The notes below the pieces were generated by a model, which saw only the letters and a program-made list of their open reading frames with translations, was not told the DNA's origin and ran no database searches. From positions 114,413,309 through 114,477,308 of the forward strand of contig OX638368.1 of the NCBI GenBank assembly GCA_951812925.1: DNA of 64,000 nt, in the 5' to 3' direction. Shown here piece after piece: positions 1-11,133 of the stretch (its first letter is position 1; every line of letters starts with the position of its first letter). The DNA is from Calliopum simillimum (Eukaryota; Arthropoda; Insecta; Diptera; Lauxaniidae). The translations under genes and the position numbers were made by a program.

Positions 1-1110
1 TAAATTTAATGAAGCTTCTAATGAAGCTTCTAATGAAACTTCTAAAGAAAATTTTCATTAAAGTTTCATTAAATTCAATGAAACAAAATTTTACTATCAC
101 TAAATTTAATGAAGCTTTTAATGAAAATTTTAATAGAATTTTTCATTAAAATCCAAGCTGTCCGTTTACTCCAAGGTTTTGCAAGTTTTTAGCCGAAAAG
201 CTCTCGTTTAAGCATAAAACGTACATGAATGAGAGCTTTTCGGGTAAAAACTTGCAAAATCTTCGAGTAAACGAACAGACTGATTAAATTAAATTAATTG
301 AAAGAGTTAGAATGAGTGGGAATAGTATCAGTTTGAAGTAGATTCATTAAACTCAAATGCAAACACGACATTTAGTTTTTGAAGTTCTTCAGACCCAAAT
401 AATTTCTGCCCTTTGTCAACTAAATGCTTAAAACAGCTTTCGTAAGCTTTTTTAAGTACTAGTAGGATTAATGTTCACGCAATCGTCTTGTACAAAATCT
501 CGAAGGAAAAATTTAAAGATATCAAAATATTTTGACCTAGCACGGCACATTTTGTCTTAATTGAATTGAAATTTCCAGTAAAAAAATCACTGAAGTTATT
601 GAAAATGAACATTTATTCATTGAATTTAATGAAACATTAATGAAGATTTTCATTAAAGTTTCATTAAATTTAGTGATAGTGAAAATTTGTTTCATTGGAT
701 TTAATGAAACATTAATGAAAATTTCCATTAAAGTTTCATTAAATTTAATGAAAGTGAAAATGTTTCATTAAATTTATTGCAACATTTATTGAAAATTTTC
801 ATTAAAGTTTCATTAAATTCAATGGAACAAATTTTCACTTTCAATAGATTTAGTGATAATGAAAAATTTGCCATTACCACTAAATCAATTTTTTGATAGT
901 GAATGAATTTTCACTATCACTAAATTTAGTGGAAATATTATTTAAAACTTTTAACTAAATTTAGTGATAATGAAAATCTTTTTCATTACCACTTAATGAA
1001 TTTTTTGATAGTGAAGGATTTTGCACTAACACTAAATAAATTCCTTGATAGTGAATATTTTTTCACTAGCACTAAGTTTAGTGAAAAATAAAATCTAATG
1101 CAAAACCCCC
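1..1110. repeat. AT-rich degenerate tandem repeat block
   Basis: Degenerate units built from phrases such as tttcattaaatttaatga and its complement, and later tagtgataatgaaaa, recur dozens of times with alternating strand sense. The block is interrupted by a hairpin at 159-279 and a less repetitive stretch at about 300-540. In that stretch the minus strand has a short open frame (328-474, reading KKAYESCFKHLVDKGQKLF) that I cannot assign. Small open frames in the rest of the block are translations of the repeat and not genes. Confidence 0.75.
159..279. repeat. Compact near-perfect hairpin (121 bp)
   Basis: The left arm begins tgttc/tgtccgtttactc and the right arm is its complement ending gagtaaacgaaca. 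The arms are about 50 bp with a loop of about 20 bp. No transposase or clear target duplication is visible. It resembles in style, but not in sequence, the hairpins at 1867-1973, 7185-7299 and 11134-11281. Confidence 0.8.
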
Positions 1111-1757
1111 AAGTCTGCTGAATACAAGACACATTGAACACACTTACATGAAATAATTGATTTAAATTCGGCAAATTACGAACACGCAGAAACTATCGAA
1201 AATATCTTTTTGATATGACAATTTACTTTTTGTTTGGAATGGATATAATCAACACGAGTTCTTCGATCTTTTGCACATGAAACGTTAGATTATAAACAGA
1301 CTTTACTTCGACAGGTGAAACATAGGTGTCGCCAGTATCGGAAATTCAAGAAAAATGACTGTCCCAACTTATACGGCGTCCCAACCTATACGACATTCCC
1401 CTACATAAAAAAAAACTTGGTCGAAACACCCAAACGCAAAACAATTAATGCAATAATTGAAATTCAAGTGCCACTCAATACTGTTTGAATTCTACAGAAG
1501 GAAGTCGCAGGCAGTGTTGCGAAAGGACGAGAAAAGAGAGGAAGACAACAACAATACGACATAAACAATAAAGAAGAGCTTTGTTTTCATATCGAATACC
1601 ACTTTTTTATGTTTTATAATAATGAGAATGGTATGGTCTGGCAAATGAGAGAAAGCTCTGAACATGATTTTTTGATTGATATTCGTGACACACTTCCATC
1701 CAAAAAATCATTCTTAGATCTGCCTCTCTTGCCGGATCATACCATTTTTATTATTAT
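1111..1757. other. Intergenic or intronic sequence, nothing recognised
   Basis: Ordinary AT-rich sequence with a purine-rich patch at about 1495-1580. I see no convincing coding potential or repeat before the LTR element starts at 1758. Confidence 0.5.
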
Positions 1758-2021
1758 TGTTAGGTATGTTAAGTGTAAAGCTTATTTTATTCAGCAAAAT
1801 ACCATATGTACTTATGTTATATACAACCATGAACTATGCACATGCAAAATAAAGAAGTTAGTAATTGGGGGTTATCGTGAATCAAGATTCCCGGGGAATT
1901 TTCTCGGACTGCCGTGCGTTCTCTATTGCAGTTTAAGAAAATTCCCCGGGAATCTTGATTCACGATAACCCCCATCAACTCAATGTGAAACATTAAAGTT
2001 CGTCTTTACGAATACACTACA
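1758..2021 (+). repeat. 5' LTR with hairpin insertion
   Basis: It matches the 154-bp 3' LTR across its whole length except for about 110 extra bases that form a hairpin at 1867-1973. It starts TGTTAGGTATG and ends CACTACA. Point differences from the 3' LTR (for example catgaactatg against catggactata) show the pair has diverged since insertion. Confidence 0.92.
1867..1973. repeat. Hairpin insertion inside 5' LTR (107 bp)
   Basis: The left arm starts gggggttatcgtgaatcaag and the right arm ends with its complement. The arms are about 38 bp, with a 30-bp loop. The 3' LTR lacks it, so it is a secondary insertion or a very local rearrangement. A partial match (ggggttatcgtga) occurs near 55046. 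Confidence 0.85.
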
Positions 2022-2069
2022 AATTGGCGACGAGCGTAAAAAAAAAAAAAAATATATTAAAGTTTAATT
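2022..2069 (+). promoter_or_regulatory. Leader with presumed primer-binding site
   Basis: Immediately after the 5' LTR the sequence reads attggcgacgagcg, then an A-run. The TGG at the expected position fits a tRNA primer-binding site (complement of CCA). I do not assign the tRNA. Confidence 0.45.
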
Positions 2070-2865
2070 ATGCCGCCGAAAGATGATCCGGTACAAAATG
2101 AAAGTGCTAACAGTTTGGTGACATTATTACAAACACCAAATATTCCGGAATTTTTACGATTGCATGGATGACAACAAAAAGAAGGCAGTTCTTCTGAAGT
2201 CTGTGGGCGCAGCAACTTACAAGGTGCTCCACAGTATTTGCAGCCCAAGCTCTCCAGTGAGTAAGACATACAAAGAGTTGTGCAAAATTCTTAATGAGCA
2301 TTACACACCACCTACAATAATCTTTCATCAAAGAAAAAAATTTTATGCAGCCACGAAAAAAGAAACTGATACGGTAGCTGAGTGGTTTGCCGAAGTTAAA
2401 AGATTAGCTATTGAGTGTAAGTTTGGTGCTCATCTCGAAGCTGTGGTGATGGATAAATTTATTATGGGACTTCCCAATGTGATATTCGAGAGATTTTGTG
2501 AAGATGATGAAAACCTCACATTATCAACTGCATTAAAAAAAACAATGGCTCTTGAAATCAAGTATTCGGCAAGATCGGGTCATTTAGAGGACAGTACGGT
2601 AAATTTGATAAAAGGCAGAAGTAGAAACTGCAGTACAGCGCAAAACAGCCGAAGTAGCAACTGCAATATTTACAACAAAAACAACAGCGGCAACGGTAAT
2701 AAAGTAAATGGATTCAGTTACAGCAATAATAACAATCAAAGAAAAATCTGCATGCATTGTGGCTGGCGTAACCACGACTCTAACTCGTGCAAATATAAGA
2801 AATGCAAGTGTCACTATTGCGGACTAATTGGTCATCTGGCATCAATTTTTGGAAAAAAAAAATAA
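2070..2865 (+). pseudogene. Gag (capsid/nucleocapsid) remnant
   Basis: An ATG at 2070 opens a short N-terminal frame that stops at 2169. The main frame resumes at 2164 in another register (MDDNKKKAVLLKSVG...). The junction looks like a deletion of the usual N-terminal capsid segment. The body resembles Ty3/gypsy Gag capsid, ending in a nucleocapsid with two zinc knuckles near 2755-2855. The first is complete (CX2CX4HX4C). The second has CHYC and a His, but the last Cys is Phe. The frame ends in an A-run at about 2853-2862, and protease-RT continues in the +1 register, so either programmed frameshifting or decay is possible. Family-level placement is firm and the product is not functional. Confidence 0.82.
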
Positions 2866-3675
2866 AAACTCTGTAAATCAAGTATCGGATATAGATAATT
2901 CTAATATGGAACAAAATGTTAATTTAGTTAATACTGACATGTTTAATTTCAGCATTTATAGTGTGGCATCAAAGTCTTCTAGTGGTGTGTATTCATTACC
3001 GGTAAAGTTCGAAGGTGTAAAAACTGAAATTGCTTGTGACACTGGCTCGCCATGCACTCTAATTCCTGTAAATTTTTTGGAACGGGATGGTATAAAAACT
3101 CCTTTAAGAAAATGTCAGTTGCCTTATACTAATTACAATGGGGATCGAATTCCAATATTAGGTGAGTACGATGCTCAAATAGCATACGAAGGTGTTACAA
3201 AAAGTATTGTAGTTGTGGTTTCGAACACAAATAGTCCGGCTTTGTTAGGTCGAACATTTTTAAAAGCTTTTAATTTTGAATTAAAGCAAGTAAATTCAGT
3301 GGAAACAAATGACTATTCCGTCATGGTTAATGAAATCAAGCACGAATTTCGTGAGGTTTTTTCTAGTGATCTTGGTAAATTCAATTTATGTAAAATTTCA
3401 TTGGATCTCAAAAACGATGCTAAGCCAGTATTTTACAAGCCGAGGCCGCTTCCACTTCTTTGGAAAGAGAAGATAGAGATTAAATTGAGACATTTGATTA
3501 AAGAAGGAATGCTTGAACAGGTAGATAACGCTGAGTGGGGAACTCCGTTGGTTCCGATTCTCAAGCCGAACGGAGATTTGAGGATTTGCGGGGACTATAA
3601 AGTTACTATTAACAAGTTTTTACTTGATTTCAAATATCCACTTCCCCGAATAGAAGAAATTTTTTCGTCACTGCA
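2828..3675 (+). pseudogene. Pol remnant: aspartic protease and RT N-terminus
   Basis: An open frame overlaps the gag end in the +1 register. The retropepsin active site is seen as CDTGSPCTLIP near 3035-3070, with ALLGRTFLKAF about 60 residues later as the C-terminal protease signature. RT starts near 3420 (KPVFYKPRPLP), followed by WGTPLVPILKPNGDLRICGDY. The frame is cut at codon CTG (3671) by a foldback insertion with TGCA duplications. Removing the insert and one TGCA copy restores the frame into 4642-5141, so this break is a clean secondary insertion. Confidence 0.88.
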
Positions 3676-4641
3676 CACGGTGCTCTTAAACAGTCGATAG
3701 GTTTTTTGGCTATGTGGAGAAAATCTGTGAATGGGGTTTCATTTGTATTAGTTTAGTGGTCTGAAAAATGCAAACCCCGAAATCGGAGCTGATCATCCCC
3801 GCGAAATATCGCAAAAATACATATCCCATATAAAAAAAAAAAATCGAAAAAAAAAAAAAACGCAACAAACAAATATAAAAATAGTTATTTTTAATGTATT
3901 TTGCACTGTTGAATCCAAATCCGGCCTTAGAACTGCTGTATCTCATACGGTTTTTGAGATATCTTACCCTAGACAAGGAAAAAAAGCTGATGCTATATTT
4001 TATTGCTGTGTTTTGGAGCTATATAACAGGACGTATATCCATAAATTCTGATGCAGAAATGGAAAGCTCTAATCAATCTTCTAAACCTAATTCAAATAAT
4101 GTCGATAGCTTTATTTTTCTCGGAGATATCCTAACCTAAAAAGTTAAAAAAGTGCAAAAAACGTGTTTTGTCATTATTTCAGTCTACGATATTTCGGAGA
4201 AAAATTAAGATATTGATATAATTTAAATGTGACTTTAAAGCAAAGGATTGGATCTTTAAGATAATGTATCGAATTTTGGGTATGAATGTTCTATATTCTA
4301 GTTATATAGCTTAAAAATATAGCAAAAACGGTCTTTTTTCCTTGTTTAGGCTAAGATATCTCAAAAACCGTATGAGATATAGCAATTTTAAGGCCGGATT
4401 CGGATTCAGCATTGCAAAATACATTAAATATAACTATTTTTATGTTTGTTTGTTGCGTTTTTTTTCCAATTTTTTTTTTTTTTTTATATGGGATATGTAT
4501 TTTTGCGATATTTCGCGGGGATGATCAGCTACGATTTCGGGGTTTGCATTTTTCAGACCACTAAACTAATACAAATGAAACCCCATTCACAGATTTTCTC
4601 CACATAGCCAAAAAACCTATCGACTGTTTAAGAGCACCGTG
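3676..4641. mobile_element. Foldback element, CAC termini, 4-bp duplication (Chapaev-like)
   Basis: A 966-bp insertion with terminal inverted repeats over 300 bp long. It starts CACGGTGCTCTTAAACAG and ends with the complement. It is flanked by TGCA at 3672-3675 and 4642-4645, and excising it restores the RT reading frame. CAC ends with a 4-bp duplication fit the Chapaev group of the CMC DNA transposons, but no transposase is present, so the assignment is inference. Both arms carry the phrase aagatatctcaaaaaccg or its complement. Confidence 0.85.
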
Positions 4642-5141
4642 TGCAGGGGGGTGAACTATTTACAAAACTCGATTTGTCTAACGCATATAATCAGTTAGAA
4701 TTAGATGAGAAATCTCAACTCCTATGTGCTTGGAGCACACATATAGGTATATTAAAAGTTAAGCGATTACCTTTTGGTATAAAAACGGCAGCGGCGATTT
4801 TTCAAAAAAATATTGAAAACGTGCTGCGCGGAACTCCACAGGTAGTGGTTTACCAAGATGATATTACTGTCACTGGTAAAAATATACAAGAACATGTTAA
4901 AACACTTAAGCTTGTTCTGGATAGGCTTAGGTCTGTAGGTCTTAGGCTAAATGTAAAGAAATGTCAATTCTTCCAACGTAGGATATCCTATTTAGGATTT
5001 TCTATAGATAAAAATGGCTTGGCTAAGAACAATGATAGAACTTCATGTATCTCCCTGGCTCCTACTCCAACAAATTTGACAGAGCTCAGAGTATTCATAG
5101 GTATGGCCAATTATTATTCCAAATTTGTTAATAATTTAAAA
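4642..5141 (+). pseudogene. RT remnant, second part
   Basis: It continues the protease-RT frame after the foldback: GGELFTKLDLSNAYNQ (first catalytic Asp region), LPFGIKTA, then the catalytic box VVVYQDD near 4850. It ends YYSKFVNNL before a stop at 5142. The RT-RNase H connection and the first part of RNase H are missing, because the next homologous segment (RPIAFVSRTLSKSE) begins at once in another frame. This points to a deletion of roughly 100 codons. Confidence 0.87.
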
Positions 5142-5142
5142 T

Positions 5143-6834
5143 GATCTGAGACCAATAGCATTTGTGTCAAGAACACTTTCGAAGAGTGAATGTAATTACA
5201 GCACTTTAGAAAAAGAAGCATTGGCTATAGTATTCTGTGTAACAAAGTTAAGACAATATCTTTTAGGTAACAAATTTGTCTTAAAAACAGATCACAAACC
5301 GCTACTTACTATATTTGGAGACCAAAAAGGACTTCCACTTATGGCTTCTGCAAGGACGCAAAGATGGGCGTTAATACTATCTGTATTTGACTATTCAGTT
5401 CAGTTTATTAAAGGTATAAGTAATGAGGCTGACAGTCTATCTAGAATGCCACAATTTTGTAAGGCCGATGATTTTGAGGCAAATAGTTACATTAATTATG
5501 TTGAGTCCGAAAATCTTTTCAATATTAATTTTAAGGACGTTGCTCGGGAAACTCGTAGAGACCCAATTTTATCGCAACTTTGTGAAGCTATACAACAAGG
5601 CAAAATCAGAGACTTGAAAGGTGATGACTTTAAGCCATTCCGAGATAAAGATACGGAGTTAACTGTTGAACAAGGTTGTATTTCATGGGGCTACAGAACG
5701 ATAATACCGAAAAAACTAAGATCCCAAATTATTAATCATCTTCATTCTTCACATCTGGGGATTGTAAAAACTAAGGCCATGGCTCGATCATATGTAGAGG
5801 ATCTTATTCGAAATTGTATGCCATGTCAGCAGCTTCAGGCAAGCCCTGAAAAATCTGTATTAATTCCTTGGATACCAACAGGTTCCACGTGGAGCAGAAT
5901 ACATGTAGATTTTGCAGGCCCAATTAGGAATTATTACCTTTTTGTTATCATTGACTCTCATTCAAAATGGGTAGAGGTTTTCAAAACTAAAGAAATGACT
6001 ACCGCCTTTACAATCAATGCATTGAGGGAAACTTTTAGCCATTATGGCCTTGTAGATACTCTTGTCAGTGATAACGGAAGGCAATTCACCTCGGATGATT
6101 TTCGTCATTTCATGAATAAAAATGGAATTACACATATTTTTACTGCCCCAGGGCACCCCGCAACTAATGGACAGGCACAGAATTTCGTAAAAACTCTAAA
6201 AAAATCCTTGTTTGCAAGTTTGAAAGCTCAGGAACACATTGCTTTAGATACAGCGCTTTATAGGTTTTTGTTGGATTACAGAAACACCACAAATAGCGCT
6301 ACTAATGAGGCACCAGCAAAACTCTTTCTTGGCCGTTCTTTGAAAACTGCTCTTAGTTCTCTTAAACCACCATTAGTTAAACAGACTATATTAACTTCGC
6401 AAGAAAAAAGTATTTAAAATTTTAAGGGAAAACGACACACCACTTTCTCTAAGGGAGATGAAGTGTTCGTGCGAAGCTATAAGAATCCCAACAAGCCCAG
6501 TTGGACTCGTGCAACAATAAAAGATCGCGTAGGTCCTCGATCGTATTATTGCATTTTATTTGACGATGGTCGAAAAATTAAACGTCATTTAAATCAAATT
6601 AGGATTAAAACTTCAGCTCAGATTCCAGAATTACAGGTTAACATTCCAGTAGCATCACGCTTGTATCACAGCAATGCAGTTACGGAAGAACAGCAAATAC
6701 ACTCTGATAATTTTAATTCTGCACCAGAATTACAAATCGATCAAAATGTCATTGAGCCTAACTATAATTCGCCAACCACCACTGGAAGACAGCTGCGACC
6801 GCGTCAGGATGGTAGAGTAGTAGGTAATAAGTAA
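5143..6834 (+). pseudogene. RNase H C-part and integrase remnant
   Basis: RNase H begins mid-domain (RPIAFVSRTLSKSE, LEKEALAIVFCV, TDHKPLLTI). The integrase follows. Its HHCC zinc finger keeps the His pair and CMPC but lacks the usual spacer of about ten residues. The DDE core keeps HVDFAGP and VSDNGRQFTS, but NGQAQNFVKTLK has Gln where the catalytic Glu normally sits. A TAA at 6415-6417 interrupts the frame. The same register continues to 6834 with a C-terminal integrase part (GDEVFVRSY and RATIKDRVGPRSYYC). Lost catalytic Glu, lost spacer and a nonsense codon make it non-functional. The downstream purine run aagggaagg at 7001-7009 is the likely polypurine tract. Confidence 0.87.
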
Positions 6835-7011
6835 AAGAATATATTAAATAGTTAAGCTTTCGTAAACTGAATTAAATTGGATTAAAATTTTTAATGAATT
6901 ATAAATAATAGAATATTTGAAATACTTTTAATTTTTCTTAATCTGAATTAAATTAAACTGAAATTCGTTAAATTCTTATGTTTATATTATGTGCCAACTT
7001 AAGGGAAGGCG

Positions 7012-7165
7012 TGTTAGGTATGTTAAGTGTTAAGCTTATTTTATTCAGCAAAATACCATATGTACTTATGTTATATACAACCATGGACTATACACATGCA
7101 AAATAAAGAAGTTAGTTATTAACTCAATGTGAAACATTAAAGTTCGTCTTTACGAATACACTACA
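7012..7165 (+). repeat. 3' LTR (154 bp)
   Basis: It is the uninterrupted copy of the LTR, TGTTAGG...CTACA, preceded by a purine-rich tract and followed by the duplication ATTAT. It contains an AATAAA-like signal (gcaaaataaag). Confidence 0.92.
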
Positions 7166-7184
7166 ATTATAAAACTTATAATAA

Positions 7185-7299
7185 GGCGATTCCTGAAAAC
7201 GTGTAAAAGCCTCGTAAACTGTCAAATTTCGTATTGATTTTGACAACTTTTACGAGCTTACCAGATTTTCGAGGCTTTCACACGTTTTCAGGAATCCCC
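7185..7299. repeat. Compact hairpin element (115 bp)
   Basis: Terminal arms ggcgattcctgaaaacgtg and its near complement, with a shorter internal inverted repeat around tgtcaaa...tttgaca. It starts 15 bp after the LTR element's target duplication. A partial copy of its right half lies at 34497-34583, where it abuts a truncated non-LTR retrotransposon, so the hairpin is a dispersed family. Confidence 0.8.
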
Positions 7300-8215
7300 T
7301 CATTATCATGCTTTGGGTAATTTGGGACCGTTGATTTCGAATCTGTCAATGGTTTCCTATTTTTCCTATCAGGGTCTTGAGTAATCCAAACTTTAAAATT
7401 CATTAACACATTTTTTCGCTATTTTTGATGTGGTAAATTGAAAATTGAAACTGCTTCTTTTTATATGAAACTATGTAATCTAGGGTAATTTGGGGTCAGA
7501 AAATCCAAAATGGTTGTCATTTGAGTTAACTAGTCTGTAAGCCCTAGAAGGTGGCGCTATTCAACATATTTTTTCAAATTAAGAAATATAAAAAATGTAT
7601 GTCCTTTTTCAGAAATTTAAGGTCAAATGGAAACAACTGGATTATAAATCGCAATTATATAATTGAAATAATTGTAAATCAGTTCAATCAATTTAAATAA
7701 AATACTTTTGTACAAAAAATAAAACTTCAAGTCAAAAGGAGAATTTAGAGGCAGAATAATTTCTTTAAGAAATAATACTTATTATACTCGTAAATACACG
7801 TAAAAAACATTTTGTAAAATATATTCCTAGCCCACCTTGATTTTAGGGAAATTACAATATTTTATACAAAGGGACTACATGGTAACCCGTTTCCATAAGA
7901 ATTTTTTCTCTAAATATTAGGTACGTTGATTGCAGTTCACCTGTTTGGTGTTTTGTATCAGAACTTCAACATTAGTTTGGACACAATTCATTTGCTAGAA
8001 CGGTTTGTTTGCTTTGGGCCCGCAGCCACATTTTTTCACAGAATTGCAGAGAAGGTAGATAGTGCCAACAGCTGGTTTTATTCGATTATAGCTAGCCGAA
8101 TTTTTTTCTGCTTTGAATTTAGTTTTAAAAATCCATAATCATAAAATACAGATATAGAAGAACCACATTTGAAGTTAGCGCTATAAAATTATTTTTATCT
8201 TGACCACCAACCTGT
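7300..8215. other. Non-coding AT-rich sequence
   Basis: No gene recognised. The phrase gggtaatttggg occurs at about 7316 and again near 7491, suggesting an old degenerate repeat. Confidence 0.5.
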
Positions 8216-8700
8216 TCAAATCTCAACATGGGCCTCATTACACTTTGCAGGCAAGCGAGAAGAGGTCCGTCCACATGGAGCCCTGCGAGCTTGGATAGGA
8301 AAGTATTTAAACAAGGCCTCGCCATCCTGAGTCTGCATAGTGACGATCATCCATACATCGGCATATTCTATTCTAACTTGTATTGAGGGCTCTGTTCCTG
8401 AATTATATGCAGTTAGGCTCTCACCAGTGTAAGAGGACCTGATAAGGATGTGTACATGTTCCTCGTGAAGCTCCCAGGAGGAGAGAACGGGTCCACACAA
8501 GAGTCACGATCTGTTTATTTTTTATGTTTTTACTCTACGCTACCGTTACAAAGAGGATGGGTGTCAATGGACGAATTTTAGAGTCACGAGGTTTAAGAAC
8601 AGCCCATTTACAGTGTAGTCCTGCACAGAAGAGTATCGACCCAAGAACTCCGCAAACAATTTGAGGTGTCTCCAGTTTCTTTGCCCAGCGGAAATTAAAA
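8216..8700 (-). pseudogene. Coding-like fragment, unrecognised
   Basis: Two stretches on the minus strand have higher complexity and codon-like composition than their surroundings. One is 8540-8690 (ETPQIVCGVLGSILFCAGL..., hydrophobic). The other is 8216-8500 (HVHILIRSSYTGESLTAYN..., RIEYADVWMIVTMQTQDG). They lie in different frames separated by stops, and a short phrase cgtgactct occurs in both. They could be parts of a decayed transposon gene or of one host gene. I do not recognise the family. Confidence 0.22.
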
Positions 8701-8971
8701 AGAAAAAGATGAACAAAATTTCAAAGTGTACTTAGAAAAAAAATGTTGAATAGTGGAAAGTGTTTGCACTTGCGAGCACAATATTTTGTAAATTCGAAAA
8801 AAATTTTAATGCGAAATCAAAAGATGTGATTTTCTGAACAAAACCTCATCATTACATTATTGGTTTAGCAAATTTCAACATTTTATTTTTTGAGATAAAA
8901 AAATGGTTAAAAGTGGGAGTGGATTTGACCTTGAGCTAACAAAATATCGGGTAACACAAATTTTCCCCCAG

Positions 8972-9661
8972 CACGGAGAGAAAAAATTTTCTTAAATCTA
9001 GCGCAAATCGTTTTTAAATTAAATATTCAGAATTCAGCTCAATATTGCATAAAATCATCCTGTTCGCAATTCAGGCTCAAATTTGGACATAATATAAATT
9101 TTGATAATTAAGACCAATTGTACTCAATGCATGCCATTTTGTACTTATTCTGTGTATTTTGTATTTATTCTGTGCGTTTATGATTCTCAATATGACAATG
9201 TCACCTACTGCTTAAATAATTCCTGCTCGATAGCCGAATTGGGTATTTTTAATAGAGTTAATACTACTGACATCCCATAATAGGATGCTAAGATGTACTG
9301 AGGTGTCTTTGAACATTTTGATACATTTGTTTTTGAACATGTAATGGCATTTCATGCATTGGGCAAAATGGACATATTCATATTTTGATAAATAAGAAAT
9401 TACTAACAAATGGGCATGTTTATTTTTTTTTATAAAGAAGTACAAAAGAGCTGCGTTAAGCACAAATGAGCTTAATAAATTTTTGATGAACAATCTAAAA
9501 TTGAATTGAATTGAGCTCAAATGGGCATATTCACTTTTTTGATAAACAATCGCATTATTTAGATATTTAGATTTTGATATTAAGAAAATTATGGCCGAGC
9601 TGAAAATCGCACCCGAAATTGATTGGTTTGGAATTGTTTTCAGCTCAAAATTCTCTCCGTG
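8972..9661. mobile_element. Probable MITE with CACGGAGAGAA ends
   Basis: Begins cacggagagaaaaaatttt and ends aaaattctctccgtg, so it has short terminal inverted repeats. No clear target duplication. The interior carries four degenerate repeats around caaatgggcat(a/g)tt near 9365-9530. A long minus-strand open frame here (9212-9691) is low-complexity translation of this repeat and is not counted as a gene. Confidence 0.5.
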
Positions 9662-10044
9662 AATATAATATTTGGAAAACCAAAAGAGCATACTAAATTA
9701 GTGCTCTCTAGTTTTATTTAATAATCGCAAATGTTGCAGTTAAAATAGGTTGTAGAAACAGTGATCGAAAATGGATTAGAATTTCTAAAAGAAAATTATT
9801 TTCACAGACTCAAAATAATACTTACAGTAGAAAAAGCATTGTTTGATGCAGTAACAAAGTGAGAGCAAAGCGCTTTATTTCAGCAGCAAACCTATTAAAA
9901 AGAAATAGCTTCACTTGAAGCATTAAACTTTGCGAAGGGAAAATGCTTTTTATGTGATTTTTTAGATTTATTTGATTTTATGCAAACGCACAGTGTTCCA
10001 CGTAGAGCAAGCTAGGTGGACAAAATTATTTTTTGATATTTTTG

Positions 10045-11088
10045 GGTAGTGTAAGCCTTATCTGGGCGTCACTGCAACGAAGAGGTATTGCCGCAAAGGC
10101 CATAAACTTAGTACGTGCACAATATGAAGGCTTTAAATGCAGTGTGTTACACAACGGGTTGTTGTCACCGACATTCACCACTAATTCAGGCGTACGGCAG
10201 GGGTGTTTACTATCACCATCACTCTTCCTTATCGTTCTTGATGATATCCTAGATAAAGCTCTTAATAAGGCCAAAAGGGGTATCCAATGGAACTTTACCG
10301 AACATCTGGAAGATCTCGACTATGCTGACGACATCTGCCTCTTATCGTCCAAACATTCAGATATGCAAAGCAAAATTGAAGACCTTGTCTTGGAATCACA
10401 AAAGGCCGGCCTAAAAATCAACGTATCCAAGACTAAAAGCATGAAGCTAAACGCAAGCAATGACATCACGTTTAGAGCTGGCAGTGATGACATCGGAAAC
10501 GTCGATAGCTTCACGTATTTAGGCAGCATTATCTCCATGGATGGTGGAGCAAAAGAGGATATCAACTCAAGAATAGCAAAAGCAAAAGGCGCGTTTGCTC
10601 AACTGAACAAAATATGGTCTTCATCCGTTATATCCACCAAAACGAGAGTGCGCATTTTTGATTCGAATGTGAAATCGGTTTTGTTATATGGGTGCGAAAC
10701 ATGGCTTGTTACTGAACAACTAACAAACAAGCTGCAAGTATTCGCCAACAAATGCTTAAGGCGTATACTAAAGGTTTGGTGGCCTCGCACTATATCAAAT
10801 GCAGAGCTACATCAAAAATGCAAACAGAAGGCTATAGCAAACGAGATCAAGCTGCGCAAATGGGGATGGATTGGTCACACTCTCCGGAAACCACACAGCG
10901 AAGTTTGTCGCCAGGCCCTTGAGTGGAATCCACAAAGCAGTAGAGGACGTGGTAGACCCAAAACCAACTGGAAAAGGTCGTTGGAAAAGGAAATCCAAGA
11001 ATCGGGAAAATCGTGGCAAGAGATCAAAGTCATCGCAAGGGATCGTGACAAATGGAGAGATTTCATATTGGCCCTATGCTCCTCCTAG
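10045..11088 (+). pseudogene. RT C-terminal half of non-LTR retrotransposon
   Basis: One open frame of about 345 codons. It shows RT motifs SGVRQGCLLSPSLF, LDYADDICLLS (catalytic YADD) and GLKINVSKTKSMKLN, then VDSFTYLGSIIS. The C-terminal region has LLYGCETWLVTE, GWIGHTLRKPH and GRGRPKTNWKRSLEKE, ending RDRDKWRDFILALCSS with a stop. The first residues are not the normal start of the protein. No internal stop is present, so the insertion is fairly young, but it lacks the endonuclease and upstream RT. The clade within non-LTR elements (RTE- or CR1-like) is unresolved. Confidence 0.87.
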
Positions 11089-11119
11089 GAGTTAAAGGAG
11101 AATACATACATACATACAA
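10045..11119 (+). mobile_element. 5'-truncated non-LTR retrotransposon, 3' half
   Basis: Homology begins abruptly inside the RT domain near 10045-10055 and runs to a 3' microsatellite tail (acatacatacata) at about 11103-11118. 5' truncation is typical of target-primed reverse transcription. It belongs to the same endonuclease/RT family as the 32200-34496 fragment, which holds the complementary 5' half, though the two are separate insertions. Confidence 0.85.
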
Positions 11120-11133
11120 GCCTTATTACGACA

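Larger units (their letters stand above)
1758..7165 (+). mobile_element. Ty3/gypsy-type LTR retrotransposon, degenerate
   Basis: The element is bounded by two matching LTRs (1758-2021 and 7012-7165, both TG...CA) and flanked by a perfect 5-bp target duplication ATTAT at 1753-1757 and 7166-7170. The internal order is gag, protease, reverse transcriptase, RNase H, integrase, which is the Ty3/gypsy order. I see no env gene. It is dead. Lesions include a frameshift or deletion in gag, a 966-bp foldback in RT, a deletion between RT and RNase H, and an in-frame stop in the integrase. The integrase has also lost its zinc-finger spacer and catalytic Glu. It sits in the left part of the CAP gene region, on the opposite strand. 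Confidence 0.93.

Noticed and set aside
1609..1968. Open frame of 119 codons across the 5' LTR
   Set aside because: It reads through the LTR and its hairpin insert, with no family resemblance. The LTR explains the sequence.
9212..9691. Minus-strand open frame of 159 codons
   Set aside because: Low-complexity, Lys/Ile/Phe-rich translation of a degenerate AT-rich repeat inside an inverted-repeat element.
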